A DNA stretch of 64,000 bases from an uncultured Duncaniella sp. (GTDB lineage: Bacteria; Bacteroidota; Bacteroidia; Bacteroidales; Muribaculaceae), in assembly GCA_958352885.1 (NCBI GenBank), contig CATWQI010000002.1, positions 310,001-374,000 on the forward strand, read 5' to 3'. Position numbers and translations under genes: made by a program. Within the stretch, counting starts at the first letter, position 1. Each line of letters begins with the position of its first letter. Below are positions 16,752 through 25,603 of this stretch, one piece after another. Below the pieces are notes generated by a model. The model was not told the DNA's origin and did not search any database. It was given only the letters and a program-made list of their open reading frames with translations.

Positions 16752-17780
16752 TCAGTTTAGTCGGATTTTCAGGTTGAGGTTGAAGGTGCCGTCGCTTTCC
16801 TCGGTGTTAAGCGAGTATTTTCCGGGGAAGAGTCCGTCAAGACGACCGCGGCAATTGCTGATGCCTACCGGCACTTCCGTGCGGAATTTGTCGGAATGCT
16901 TCATAATGGTGTTCCGGGTGCGGAATTCGAGGAGCCCGTCTCTGAGTGTCAGGCTTATGGACACTGTGCAGTCACGGCTGGTGGATGCGCCGTATTTGAA
17001 GGCATTTTCCACGAAGGTGAGAAATATCATCGGAGGGACATGTTTCCCGTCGTCGTCCACATCATGGTGCCATTCTATCCTGGTGTGTTCGTTAAGCCTT
17101 ATCCCCTGGAGGTCGATGTAATTCTGTATGTAAGATATTTCATCCCTGAGGGGAACCGATTCGTTTTCGATTGTTACATAGGTATACTTGAGCAGCTCGG
17201 TAAACTTTATGAAGGCGTTTTCCGCTTTGGTCGAAGTCCCTATCACGAGGCTGTAAAGCGAGTTGAGGGTGTTAAACAGAAAATGCGGGCTTATCTGCGC
17301 TTTGAAAATCGCCAGCTCGGCTTTGTTGCGCTGGTTCTCGACATCCTTGCGCAGCAGCATCTGGTGGTATAGCTCGGTGATGAATGATATGGTGATGGAG
17401 TAGCACATCACGGCGAAGAACATCAGCCAGAGGCTTAATGACACGCTGTAATTCCTCACGCTTGTCTGGTATTCGCTCATGGAGGGTATCACAAAATCCA
17501 TCTCAGGGTGGGGGTAGAAGGTCAGGGCGCAGTTGCATGCCGTGAGTATAAGTGCGAGCACTGCAATCCGCGAATACTGGCGGTTGATGAACAGAAGCGG
17601 GACTCGGACATATCTTATTGCGAAATAGCACCCGTACAGGTACACGCATTCGATGGCAAAGAACACTGGCCATTCCTTCATCCAATGATGTGCCGGACCC
17701 AATAATATGAGCAACGGCATAAATGCCACGCAGAAGATAATATCCAAAAATCGGGAAGTTTTGGATTCGATTGATTTCAT
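16752..17780 (-). CDS. LytS-type sensor histidine kinase
   Basis: 342 residues. Four hydrophobic segments occupy about the first 145 residues. The His_kinase phospho-acceptor follows in FKAQISPHFLFNTLNSL, with an ATPase domain N-box FVENAFKYG and a degenerate G-box GISNCRGRLDGLFPG. It has no large periplasmic sensor, as is usual for Bacteroidetes LytS-like kinases. It pairs with the LytTR regulator immediately downstream. Its promoter elements end only 4 nt upstream of the ATG, implying a leaderless or very short leader. Confidence 0.9.
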   Translation of the reverse strand: MKSIESKTSRFLDIIFCVAFMPLLILLGPAHHWMKEWPVFFAIECVYLYGCYFAIRYVRVPLLFINRQYSRIAVLALILTACNCALTFYPHPEMDFVIPSMSEYQTSVRNYSVSLSLWLMFFAVMCYSITISFITELYHQMLLRKDVENQRNKAELAIFKAQISPHFLFNTLNSLYSLVIGTSTKAENAFIKFTELLKYTYVTIENESVPLRDEISYIQNYIDLQGIRLNEHTRIEWHHDVDDDGKHVPPMIFLTFVENAFKYGASTSRDCTVSISLTLRDGLLEFRTRNTIMKHSDKFRTEVPVGISNCRGRLDGLFPGKYSLNTEESDGTFNLNLKIRLN

Positions 17781-17784
17781 ATTA

Positions 17785-17815
17785 CAAAATTAAGTTAACT
17801 TTGCAATCTCTGCAA
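17785..17815 (-). promoter_or_regulatory. Promoter abutting the histidine kinase start codon
   Basis: The minus strand reads TTG (17813-17815), 20 bp, TAATTTTG (17785-17792). The -7 box ends 4 nt before the ATG at 17780-17778, so transcription would start at or within the start codon. Confidence 0.5.
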
Positions 17816-17866
17816 GTGATGCGGACGTGTGTTAATTTACAGATTTATGTATTCTATTTACAATCA

Positions 17867-17898
17867 TTGTGAAAAATTGTAGTTATTATTTATTTTTG
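17867..17898 (+). promoter_or_regulatory. Promoter of the coiled-coil lipoprotein gene
   Basis: TTG (17867-17869), 21 bp, TATTTTTG (17891-17898). It lies back to back with the kinase promoter and 25 bp before the ATG at 17923. Confidence 0.5.
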
Positions 17899-17922
17899 CT
17901 AAGAAATTCATCATCATTGTCA

Positions 17923-18795
17923 ATGAGACAGTTTGCAATCGTGCTTATAGCAGTCGCCATATCGTTCCTTTCTTCCTGCGAAGATAATACCAAGAAGGAT
18001 ACGGAGCGGCAGACCCTCTTGGAGGTATCCAAACAGGAGCTTGCCACTGCGGTGGAGGAGCGGGACCAGCTTATGGAGCTGGTGCGGCTGATTTCGGACG
18101 ATATGGAGAAAATAAGACGCCTTGAGAATATCCTGACTGTATCCAATGCGGAGACAGCAGGAAATCCGCGCCAGAGAGCCCAGATACTTGCTGACATGGC
18201 TGCCATCAAAAAGACGCTTCAGCAGCGCCGTGCACGACTTGACGAGCTGGAGGGACGACTGCAGAACTCGGCGCTTTACAGCGAGGCTCTCCAAGGGGCT
18301 ATAAGTGCGCTGCACAGACAGATAGAACATCAGGGCATTGAGATGGACAGCATGCGTCTTCAGCTCATGGCTGCCAACGAGCATATCGGTTCGCTGAACG
18401 ACACCGTGGACTCTCTTAGCAACACTGTGATTGCCGTGACCGGCGAGAAAGTGGCTGCCGAGACTGCCGCTAACGAATTTGAGACCGAACTCAACGCATG
18501 CTACTATGTGGTGGCGAAAAAGTCGGAACTCAAAGCTCACAATATACTTGAAACCGGGTTTCTCAGAAAATCCAAACTGATGAAGAGGGATTTTGACCGA
18601 AACTTCTTTGTCGTAAGCGATAAACGAAATCTTGCCACGTTGCCTTTAAACTCAGATAAAGCTAAAATACTAACAAACCACCCTGAAAAATCATTTGAAA
18701 TAATAGTGGACTCCAATAATCAAAAAGCACTTAATATCCTCGACAAAGAGGAGTTCTGGAGTCTCTCCAATTATCTGGTGGTCCAGATAGACTGA
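17923..18795 (+). CDS. Coiled-coil lipoprotein of unknown function
   Basis: 290 residues from the ATG at 17923. An upstream in-frame ATG at 17869 lies before the promoter's predicted start and adds a poor signal. The chosen start gives MRQFAIVLIAVAISFLSSC with lipobox Cys19. Residues about 25-190 are a long heptad coil (LEVSKQELATAVEERDQLMELVRL and similar). A small C-terminal domain (FFVVSDKRNLATLPLNSDKAKIL, SFEIIVDS) follows. Bacteroidetes proteins of this layout are uncharacterised. It is divergent from the LytS/LytTR pair and ends in a strong terminator. Confidence 0.72.
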   Translation: MRQFAIVLIAVAISFLSSCEDNTKKDTERQTLLEVSKQELATAVEERDQLMELVRLISDDMEKIRRLENILTVSNAETAGNPRQRAQILADMAAIKKTLQQRRARLDELEGRLQNSALYSEALQGAISALHRQIEHQGIEMDSMRLQLMAANEHIGSLNDTVDSLSNTVIAVTGEKVAAETAANEFETELNACYYVVAKKSELKAHNILETGFLRKSKLMKRDFDRNFFVVSDKRNLATLPLNSDKAKILTNHPEKSFEIIVDSNNQKALNILDKEEFWSLSNYLVVQID

Positions 18796-18836
18796 CGAAA
18801 AGCACACAATGGAAAACAGACATGTAAAGTTGTGAT

Positions 18837-18882
18837 ATGCGAAGAACTGAATTTCCTGTTTGCAGTTCTTCGCATTTTTTTC
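18837..18882 (+). terminator. Rho-independent terminator before susC
   Basis: A perfect 13-bp stem ATGCGAAGAACTG (18837-18849) with 18863-18875, then a T run to 18881. It isolates the lipoprotein gene from the SusCD operon. Confidence 0.88.
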
Positions 18883-18974
18883 ATTATCAGATTCGGTTGT
18901 CTATTGACAGACGTTTTTCAGTTATTGGGAAGAACTGTACTTTTACGGCTGATAACGAAAATTGACCAAATTTA

Positions 18975-21900
18975 ATGAGATTTTATACATCATTCATCGC
19001 TGTTTTATGCCTGCTGGCGCCGATATCGGGAAGTAAGCTCATGGCTCAGGAGGCATCAGTTGCCGGAGAGGCAACAGGGCAAAAAATCACAGGAGTAGTT
19101 ACTGAAGAGACCGGTGACCCTATCATCGGCGCTACCATCAAGGTCAAGGACCGCCCTTCAGTCGCGGCAGTGACTGACTTGGACGGTAATTTCACACTTT
19201 CGGGTGTGATGCCTGACGACATTCTGCAGGTCTCGTATGTGGGAATGGAGTCGCAGGACATCAAACAGACCAGCGGAAAGACATCGTACCGCATAGTGCT
19301 TCACAGCAATGTGTCGGAACTTGACGAGGTGGTCGTGGTAGGCTATGCCACACAGCGCAAGGTCGATTTGACAGGTTCGGTGTCTACTATAAGCGCATCG
19401 TCGCTGTCCGACCGTCCGATAACAAACGCCACCAACGCTTTGGCAGGTCTTGCCTCCGGTCTGACTGTGACAAACAGTGGCGGCAACACACCCGGATATG
19501 AGTCACAGAGCATTACGGTGAGAGGTCTCGGCACGCTCAACAATGCAGCTCCGCTGGTGGTGGTCGATGGTATGACCGGTGTGGCAATCAGCGATATAAA
19601 TCCGCAGGATATCGAGAGCATATCGGTGCTTAAGGATGCGGCTTCGTCTGCGATATACGGCTCGCGCGCTGCCAACGGTGTGATTCTTATTACAACAAAG
19701 GGTGGTGTGGAAGCTGCCCCGAGGCTGACATACAGTGGAAATGTGTCGTTTGAGACCGTTGCCAAAAGGATGAATCTCGTGACCGATTATGCCGACTTTA
19801 TGGAAATCCAGAATGCCGGTCTGGTGGTCAACGGACAGGCTCCGCGCTTCTCGCAGGGTAAGATTGATGAGTGGCGCAACGATGCCGGACGGAATCCGAC
19901 CATCTATCCCAACACGGACTGGCAGGACCATATATACCGCAACCCGTCGGTGGTGCAGAATCATAATCTCTCTGTGACCGGCGGAGGAAAGCGTGCGCGT
20001 TACAACATCTCGCTTGGCTATGTCGATAATCCCGGTATGATATATTACACTGACTATGAGCGTTACCAGCTGCGTACCAATCTTGATGTGACGGTCAAGC
20101 CCTGGATTACCTTAGGGACCAACCTGTTCGGGTATATAGATACCAACAATCCGTCGTCGGAGAATGCGGCTGCCGGCGGTGACGTGATTTTCGGTTCGGG
20201 TGCGTTCAACACTGTCCCCGGTATGACTCTCTATGACCCGGCGACAGGGCTTTACGGTGGCATACAGAACCCGGAAGAGGAAAATGTGAGCAACTTCAAC
20301 CCTTACCGTCGCCAATGGTTCTATAAGAATGAATTTCCTACCAAGACCCGCCGCATGGTGGCAAAGGTGTATGCGCGTCTGCAGCCGCTCAAAGGTCTTA
20401 CAATCCAGGGGTCATACACTTATAACTATTGGGACAGACGTGTGGAGCAGCATCTCACCGACAGGGATTTGTACCGTTTCACCGCCGAGGGACCGGTGCT
20501 GATTCGCGAAGGGGTGGTGAGGACGTATATACGCCGTTACAATTATGCCAATACATTCCGTTCCTCCGAGGTGACAGCTTCCTACAAGTTCAATGTCTCG
20601 AAACTCGAGGCGTCGGTGTTTGCCGGCGCGAGCCAGGAATATGACAAGGATGAGAATGAGTACTTTGTGCGTTATGACCTGATTGACGACTCCCTGACCT
20701 CGATTGGAGCCGCAACGACCAACGGACCGATTGACGGTAACTACACCGAATGGTCCATGCGCTCTTACTTCGGCAGAGTCAATCTTAACTGGGACGACAG
20801 ATATCTTCTTGAGGCAAACCTGCGAGCCGACGGGTCGTCGAAGTTCGCTCCCGGACACCGCTGGGGCTATTTCCCTTCGGTATCTGCCGGATGGCGCATA
20901 TCGCAGGAACAATTCATGCGGGGCTGTTCGTCGTGGCTCGACAATCTGAAGCTGAGGCTTTCATACGGTTCGCTCGGCAATAATGCTACGACAAGCTACT
21001 ATATGTACCAGACTCTGTTTGCCACAGCTTCCTATATCCTTAACGGCAACATAGCGGGCGGTTTTGCCCAGACTGTGCTTTCCAACGCCGAATTGTCATG
21101 GGAAAAGACCTATATGGCGAACGTGGGCATAGATTATTCGCTGTTTAACAGCCGTCTCAGCGGTTCGCTCGATGTGTATGACAAGAATACCAAGGGGATT
21201 CTCATCTCACTGCCTGCCCCGCTTGAACATGGCACAAGCATTGTCCCCAATCAGAATGCCGGAGAGGTGAACAACAAGGGATTCGAGTTTGATATAAACT
21301 GGAATGACAGGATTGGGAATGTGTCGTACAATGTGGGTTTCAACATGGGTTTTGTCACAAACAAGGTGACTAAGTTCCAGGGAGATGTTTCGTCAATCAG
21401 CGGTGTGTACAAGACACAGGAGGGAAAGCCGATCAACCAGCTTTATGTCATAACTGTCGACAGGATAGTGCGTGACGAGGCAGACCTTGCCTATGTGCAG
21501 TCGCTCGTCGACAGGAATCCGGATTATTTCGCTACCTACCAGCGTCCCGAACTCGGCGACTTCCTGTATGCCGATGCCAACGGCGACGGTGTGCTTGATG
21601 CGAATGACAGGGTGGAGATAGGCTATGGTTCCCTTCCGAGATTCACCTATGGCGCAAATCTGGGGCTGAACTGGAAAGGACTTGATTTCAGCATGCTCTT
21701 CCAAGGTGTCGGTAACCATCAGGTGTACTATAACAACCAGGCGTTCAGATTTGTGACCGTGATGGGGCAATCGCTCAACAAGGATATAACCGACAATGCC
21801 TGGACACCTGAAAATCCGTATAACTCAAAGTATCCGATACTGCGCAACTCGTCCAACGGCAAGAACAATATTGCGAGTGACGCTTTCGTGCACAATGCCG

Positions 21901-22109
21901 CCTATCTGAGATGTAAGAACATACAGCTCGGCTACACCGTGCCGAGGGATGTGACAAGGAAATTTTACATCGAGAATCTGAAGGTCTATGCCAGCATCGA
22001 CAATCTTTTCACCATAACTGACTTTCCCGGATTCGACCCGGAGACCGGCGCTGATGTGGGGTATCCCTCGGTTCGCCAGTATTCTGTAGGGCTTAATATA
22101 ACATTCTGA
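18975..22109 (+). CDS. susC: SusC-like TonB-dependent outer-membrane receptor
   Basis: A 1,044-residue outer-membrane transporter. In order: a signal peptide ending near SKLMAQ; a carboxypeptidase-regulatory-like domain (about 38-115, ITGVVTEETGDPIIGATIKVKD); the TonB box region VVVVGYATQRKVDLTGSV; a plug with NALAGLASGLTV and GTLNNAAPLVVVDG; and a barrel ending in the SusC tail RQYSVGLNITF. It imports oligosaccharides with the SusD-like protein encoded 6 bp downstream. The glycan is not readable from sequence. No linked HTCS or ECF-sigma regulator is seen. Confidence 0.95.
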   Translation: MRFYTSFIAVLCLLAPISGSKLMAQEASVAGEATGQKITGVVTEETGDPIIGATIKVKDRPSVAAVTDLDGNFTLSGVMPDDILQVSYVGMESQDIKQTSGKTSYRIVLHSNVSELDEVVVVGYATQRKVDLTGSVSTISASSLSDRPITNATNALAGLASGLTVTNSGGNTPGYESQSITVRGLGTLNNAAPLVVVDGMTGVAISDINPQDIESISVLKDAASSAIYGSRAANGVILITTKGGVEAAPRLTYSGNVSFETVAKRMNLVTDYADFMEIQNAGLVVNGQAPRFSQGKIDEWRNDAGRNPTIYPNTDWQDHIYRNPSVVQNHNLSVTGGGKRARYNISLGYVDNPGMIYYTDYERYQLRTNLDVTVKPWITLGTNLFGYIDTNNPSSENAAAGGDVIFGSGAFNTVPGMTLYDPATGLYGGIQNPEEENVSNFNPYRRQWFYKNEFPTKTRRMVAKVYARLQPLKGLTIQGSYTYNYWDRRVEQHLTDRDLYRFTAEGPVLIREGVVRTYIRRYNYANTFRSSEVTASYKFNVSKLEASVFAGASQEYDKDENEYFVRYDLIDDSLTSIGAATTNGPIDGNYTEWSMRSYFGRVNLNWDDRYLLEANLRADGSSKFAPGHRWGYFPSVSAGWRISQEQFMRGCSSWLDNLKLRLSYGSLGNNATTSYYMYQTLFATASYILNGNIAGGFAQTVLSNAELSWEKTYMANVGIDYSLFNSRLSGSLDVYDKNTKGILISLPAPLEHGTSIVPNQNAGEVNNKGFEFDINWNDRIGNVSYNVGFNMGFVTNKVTKFQGDVSSISGVYKTQEGKPINQLYVITVDRIVRDEADLAYVQSLVDRNPDYFATYQRPELGDFLYADANGDGVLDANDRVEIGYGSLPRFTYGANLGLNWKGLDFSMLFQGVGNHQVYYNNQAFRFVTVMGQSLNKDITDNAWTPENPYNSKYPILRNSSNGKNNIASDAFVHNAAYLRCKNIQLGYTVPRDVTRKFYIENLKVYASIDNLFTITDFPGFDPETGADVGYPSVRQYSVGLNITF

Positions 22110-22115
22110 AAAATC

Positions 22116-23852
22116 ATGAAACTAAGATATATATACGCATTGGCAGCTGCGAGCATTGCGCTCATGGGCTGCGAAAGTCTTGATTACACACCTGCCGACC
22201 AGATGTCGGGCACCACTTTCTGGCAGACGGAGGAGCACGCCCGTCAGGCTGCTGTGGGAATGTATGACGCCATGAGGGCGCCGTGGTGTTTCGGCATGGA
22301 GTTCACGTTTGACATGTGCAGTGATTTGGCTGACGGTACAACGCCTTGGTCGGATATATCCCGCGGCACTTCGTTTGCCTCAAGCAGCAGCGGGGTGCAG
22401 AACCATTGGCAGTATCTTTATGAGCTGGTGCACCGGGCAAACACTGTGATACGCAATGTCGCTGACATGCCTATCAGCGGCGAGACTATCGACCGGGTTA
22501 CTGGTGAGGCGAAGTTTCTCCGTGCCATGGCTTATTTCCGGATGCTCAACTGCTGGGGCGGTGTCCCGTACTACGATGAGTCGTGTGACATAAATGAGGA
22601 GTTTGCCAGCCTTGATGCTCCCCGCTGCACAGCCGAGGAGCTCCGCGGGCATATACTTGAGGATTTGACTGACGCTATTGATAAACTCCCGGTCAGGTGG
22701 GATGATGCCGATCTGGGGCGTGCCACCAAAGGGGCGGCGTATGCGCTTAGAGGTAAGGTCTATCTGTTTGACAGTCGATGGAGCGAGGCAGCCGCTGATT
22801 TCGAAGAGATTGTGTATGACAAGGGGAATGATTACGGCTATTCGCTGCATCCTGACTACAATGAGTTGTTCAGGCTCTACAACGGCAAGCATAGCCCGGA
22901 GATGATATTCTCAATCCAGTCTATTGACGGCAATGTGTCGGGGCAGGCGCTTGACATTGTGTCATATTTCGGCAACAAGTCCACGATGCGTCTCATAGCC
23001 GGCAACTGCATTGTGCCTTCTGTTAAACTCGTGGATATGTACGAGAATCTTGACGGCACCACGTTTGACTGGGATGAAGTTTTTCCCGGATTCAATGCCG
23101 GTGACTCACAGACAAGACGCAAATATATGTGTGTGGCGATTGACCAGGGTAGCACTAAGGTGACAAGCACACTGGAGTGTGACACCACTAAGGTGATGGA
23201 TGCTTACAGATTGCGTGACCCGCGTCTGTGTCTGAACGTCATAACACCTTATTCCCATTACCTTGGTACGGATGCGGGTTCCAATCCGATGGATAAGCAG
23301 TTTGTACTCGCTGACCCGACGCAAGGCGGTGCGCCTATGGAGGCGATGGCTTTCATTCGCAATTCCGAAGGCTGGAACTCATATTTCTGGCGCAAGTGGA
23401 TTCCAACCGGAAATCTTGACGGTTACTGGGGGGAGTACAACCGTACACCCTATGAGTTTCCGCTAATACGTCTCGGAGATGTGATACTGATGCTTGCGGA
23501 AGCTTACAATGAGTTAGGGCAGACTGACAAGGCGATTGTCGAGGTCAACAAAATCCGTGCCAGGGTAGGGATGCCGGGACTTGACTCGGGGGCTGCGTGG
23601 CTTGCTGTGGCAGGTAAGGAGGATATGGCAGAGAGAATCAGGCATGAAAGAGCTTGCGAGCTTGCGGGCGAGGGGCAGCGATACTGGGATTTGCGCCGCT
23701 GGGGGATGCTGGAGCAGTCGGTAGAGAATGCTACTGACATATTTGGCGACCTGATGTATACCCGTGCATATCAGCCGCGCCATGAAGTCTGGCCGATACC
23801 GCTCGTCGAACTGGACCGTAATCCCAATCTGGTGCAGAATACCGGGTGGTAA
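22116..23852 (+). CDS. susD: SusD-like glycan-binding lipoprotein (RagB/SusD)
   Basis: 578 residues with lipobox MGC (Cys19). SusD-family features are present: the TPR-like helices with ANTVIRNVADMPI, EAKFLRAMAYFRMLNCWGGVPYYDES, the C-terminal IRHERACELAGEGQRYWDLRRWG and the final LVQNTGW. It caps the SusC transporter on the cell surface. Stop-to-start spacing from susC is 6 bp, so they form one operon. The following gene starts 161 bp later. Confidence 0.95.
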   Translation: MKLRYIYALAAASIALMGCESLDYTPADQMSGTTFWQTEEHARQAAVGMYDAMRAPWCFGMEFTFDMCSDLADGTTPWSDISRGTSFASSSSGVQNHWQYLYELVHRANTVIRNVADMPISGETIDRVTGEAKFLRAMAYFRMLNCWGGVPYYDESCDINEEFASLDAPRCTAEELRGHILEDLTDAIDKLPVRWDDADLGRATKGAAYALRGKVYLFDSRWSEAAADFEEIVYDKGNDYGYSLHPDYNELFRLYNGKHSPEMIFSIQSIDGNVSGQALDIVSYFGNKSTMRLIAGNCIVPSVKLVDMYENLDGTTFDWDEVFPGFNAGDSQTRRKYMCVAIDQGSTKVTSTLECDTTKVMDAYRLRDPRLCLNVITPYSHYLGTDAGSNPMDKQFVLADPTQGGAPMEAMAFIRNSEGWNSYFWRKWIPTGNLDGYWGEYNRTPYEFPLIRLGDVILMLAEAYNELGQTDKAIVEVNKIRARVGMPGLDSGAAWLAVAGKEDMAERIRHERACELAGEGQRYWDLRRWGMLEQSVENATDIFGDLMYTRAYQPRHEVWPIPLVELDRNPNLVQNTGW

Positions 23853-24013
23853 GACCGGGTTTGGGTTTTCTTGGTTTTATTAACGTGGCTTAACTTGACT
23901 TTACGGCAAACCGGCACTATTTTTGCAGGGTAAATATGACGGAAAGTTATATAAAGGGGGCTATTTGACCGTAGGTGTTTTTTTAGCCTCCAAGAAACTC
24001 AGTTGGTAGAATC

Positions 24014-24625
24014 ATGAAAACAAGAAACTGTTATGCCGTGGCGTTGCTTGCCGCTGTTCTGGTTTCGGGGTGTGCCCGGAAGGATGACTCCATGCAGGTC
24101 TACTCCGAGCTGAAGGATGTGAAGACTCTGACGCTTGCGGAGATGACTCTCAACAAGGTCGGCACTATTGATGATATGACCTGGGACAAAGCTCGAGGAC
24201 TGTCACAGAGCATAGGCGCTATTGTCAATAATTTCAAGGCCGGAAAACGGATAGGCGTATATTCCTATAATACATATCTCCAGGCTTATGTGGAGCTTGG
24301 CGAGCTGCGTGACGAGGATGTGGTGGTGGATGAGGACCGCAGGTTTGTGAGACTGACACTCCCTCCTGTCCGTACACGTTTCCTCGGGCGGGATGTGGAT
24401 ATCCGTGAGGAACATCTGCGTGTCACGGGACTGCGTTCGTCCATCACTCCGCAGGAGCGCGCCCGTGTCAAGGAGGTTATGAACCGGGCGCTGAAAGCCG
24501 AGGTGGAGGGCAACAGTGCCCTTAAGTCGCGTCTTGAAGACGAGGCACGGACCAAAGCCCGTGAGTTTTTTACCATACTCCTTAAGAACAGGGGGTATGA
24601 GAGTGAAATCACATTCAGGAATTAA
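24014..24625 (+). CDS. DUF4230 lipoprotein
   Basis: 203 residues with signal peptide and lipobox VSGC (Cys20). The segment LTLAEMTLNKVG ... GKRIGVYSYNTYLQAYVEL is typical of DUF4230 proteins, whose function is unknown. It is paired 15 bp upstream of a second DUF4230-like gene. The 161-bp gap after susD suggests a separate unit. Confidence 0.75.
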   Translation: MKTRNCYAVALLAAVLVSGCARKDDSMQVYSELKDVKTLTLAEMTLNKVGTIDDMTWDKARGLSQSIGAIVNNFKAGKRIGVYSYNTYLQAYVELGELRDEDVVVDEDRRFVRLTLPPVRTRFLGRDVDIREEHLRVTGLRSSITPQERARVKEVMNRALKAEVEGNSALKSRLEDEARTKAREFFTILLKNRGYESEITFRN

Positions 24626-24640
24626 TAGGGGGACGGGACT

Positions 24641-25201
24641 ATGAAGAAAGTATTAGTATTGGTCGTGTTACTTGCGGTTGTTGCCGGTGCCGCATACCGG
24701 TGGGCTGAGAGCCGGCATACTTCGGCAGATACCATTCCTGCCACCGTCGAGGATATCAAGGGTATGGTGAAGCTCTGCGCTCTTGAGATTAATGATGATG
24801 TGCCTGTGCGTGATTCCGTCAACGGCAAGTGGATTTTTGCCAAAGGGAAGCTTACGGGATATGTGAGGTTTGACCTCGAACAGCTTAAGTATAAGCAATC
24901 CGGTGACACTCTGGTGGTATATCTCCCTCCCGAGAGCGTGGATATATATGAGTCAACCGAGCCGGGGGCTTATCGGGTGTTTGATGCGTGGGACGATTCT
25001 TTGTTCGGACGTGGCGAGCTGACCACCGCTGAGGAGAATCTGCTCAAACAGCGCATGAAGTCCCGCTACAGGGATACCGTTTATAATAAAGGATATGTCA
25101 GGCGGGCGCGCAAATCTGCGGTCGAGACATTGTCGCGTCTGTTCGGACATCTTGACGGCACGGTGGTGATAGTCGATCCAACCCCCGACGGTAGCAGGTA
25201 A
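24641..25201 (+). CDS. DUF4230-like membrane-anchored protein
   Basis: 186 residues. One N-terminal hydrophobic segment (MKKVLVLVVLLAVVAGAAYRW) lacks a lipobox, so it is an anchor or signal. The body (VKLCALEINDDVPVRDSVN ... GKLTGYVRFDLEQLKY) matches DUF4230 as well, so the pair probably arose by duplication and may form a complex. A hairpin terminator follows. Confidence 0.7.
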   Translation: MKKVLVLVVLLAVVAGAAYRWAESRHTSADTIPATVEDIKGMVKLCALEINDDVPVRDSVNGKWIFAKGKLTGYVRFDLEQLKYKQSGDTLVVYLPPESVDIYESTEPGAYRVFDAWDDSLFGRGELTTAEENLLKQRMKSRYRDTVYNKGYVRRARKSAVETLSRLFGHLDGTVVIVDPTPDGSR

Positions 25202-25603
25202 TCTCATCGCTTACCCAAAACTCCGGCTGTGTTGTCCCGGTGGAGGTGCCGGAATAGGCTATATATATGAAAAGCAGAAAAGGCTGTCGTTCGACAGCCT
25301 TTTCGAAATGTGATAAATTTTGGTTTTGTCTACTAAAAACTATTTTGCAACCGTAAATTTTCGTGTTTAGGTATTGATTTCTATATCTTGTAACCTTACG
25401 AATGAAGGTTTGTTTGTTTCGTACTGCAAAGGTAAAATGCGTAAGTTACAATTGTGTTACAATGATAATACAATGAAGTTACATAGAATTCTGTTAACGT
25501 AAATTAACTATATTAAGACTAAAATAGGACAAATAGTGGTGGGTTTGAGTGATAATAGTGTTAAATTTGCCAAAGAGATTATATCATAAAAACAGAAATA
25601 AGT
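25202..25603. other. AT-rich intergenic region before the GH13 gene
   Basis: 402 bp with a strong hairpin at 25278-25303 and otherwise no gene. The part after 25310 is markedly AT-rich and probably holds the GH13 promoter, but I cannot place its elements. Confidence 0.5.
25278..25303 (+). terminator. Hairpin terminator after the DUF4230 pair
   Basis: A perfect inverted repeat AAAAGGCTGTCG (25278-25289) with 25292-25303, A-rich on the left and T-rich on the right, so it may terminate in both directions. Confidence 0.7.

Noticed and set aside
25427..25434. Minus-strand TACCTTTG box
   Set aside because: No TTG at the right spacing and no minus-strand gene downstream to serve.
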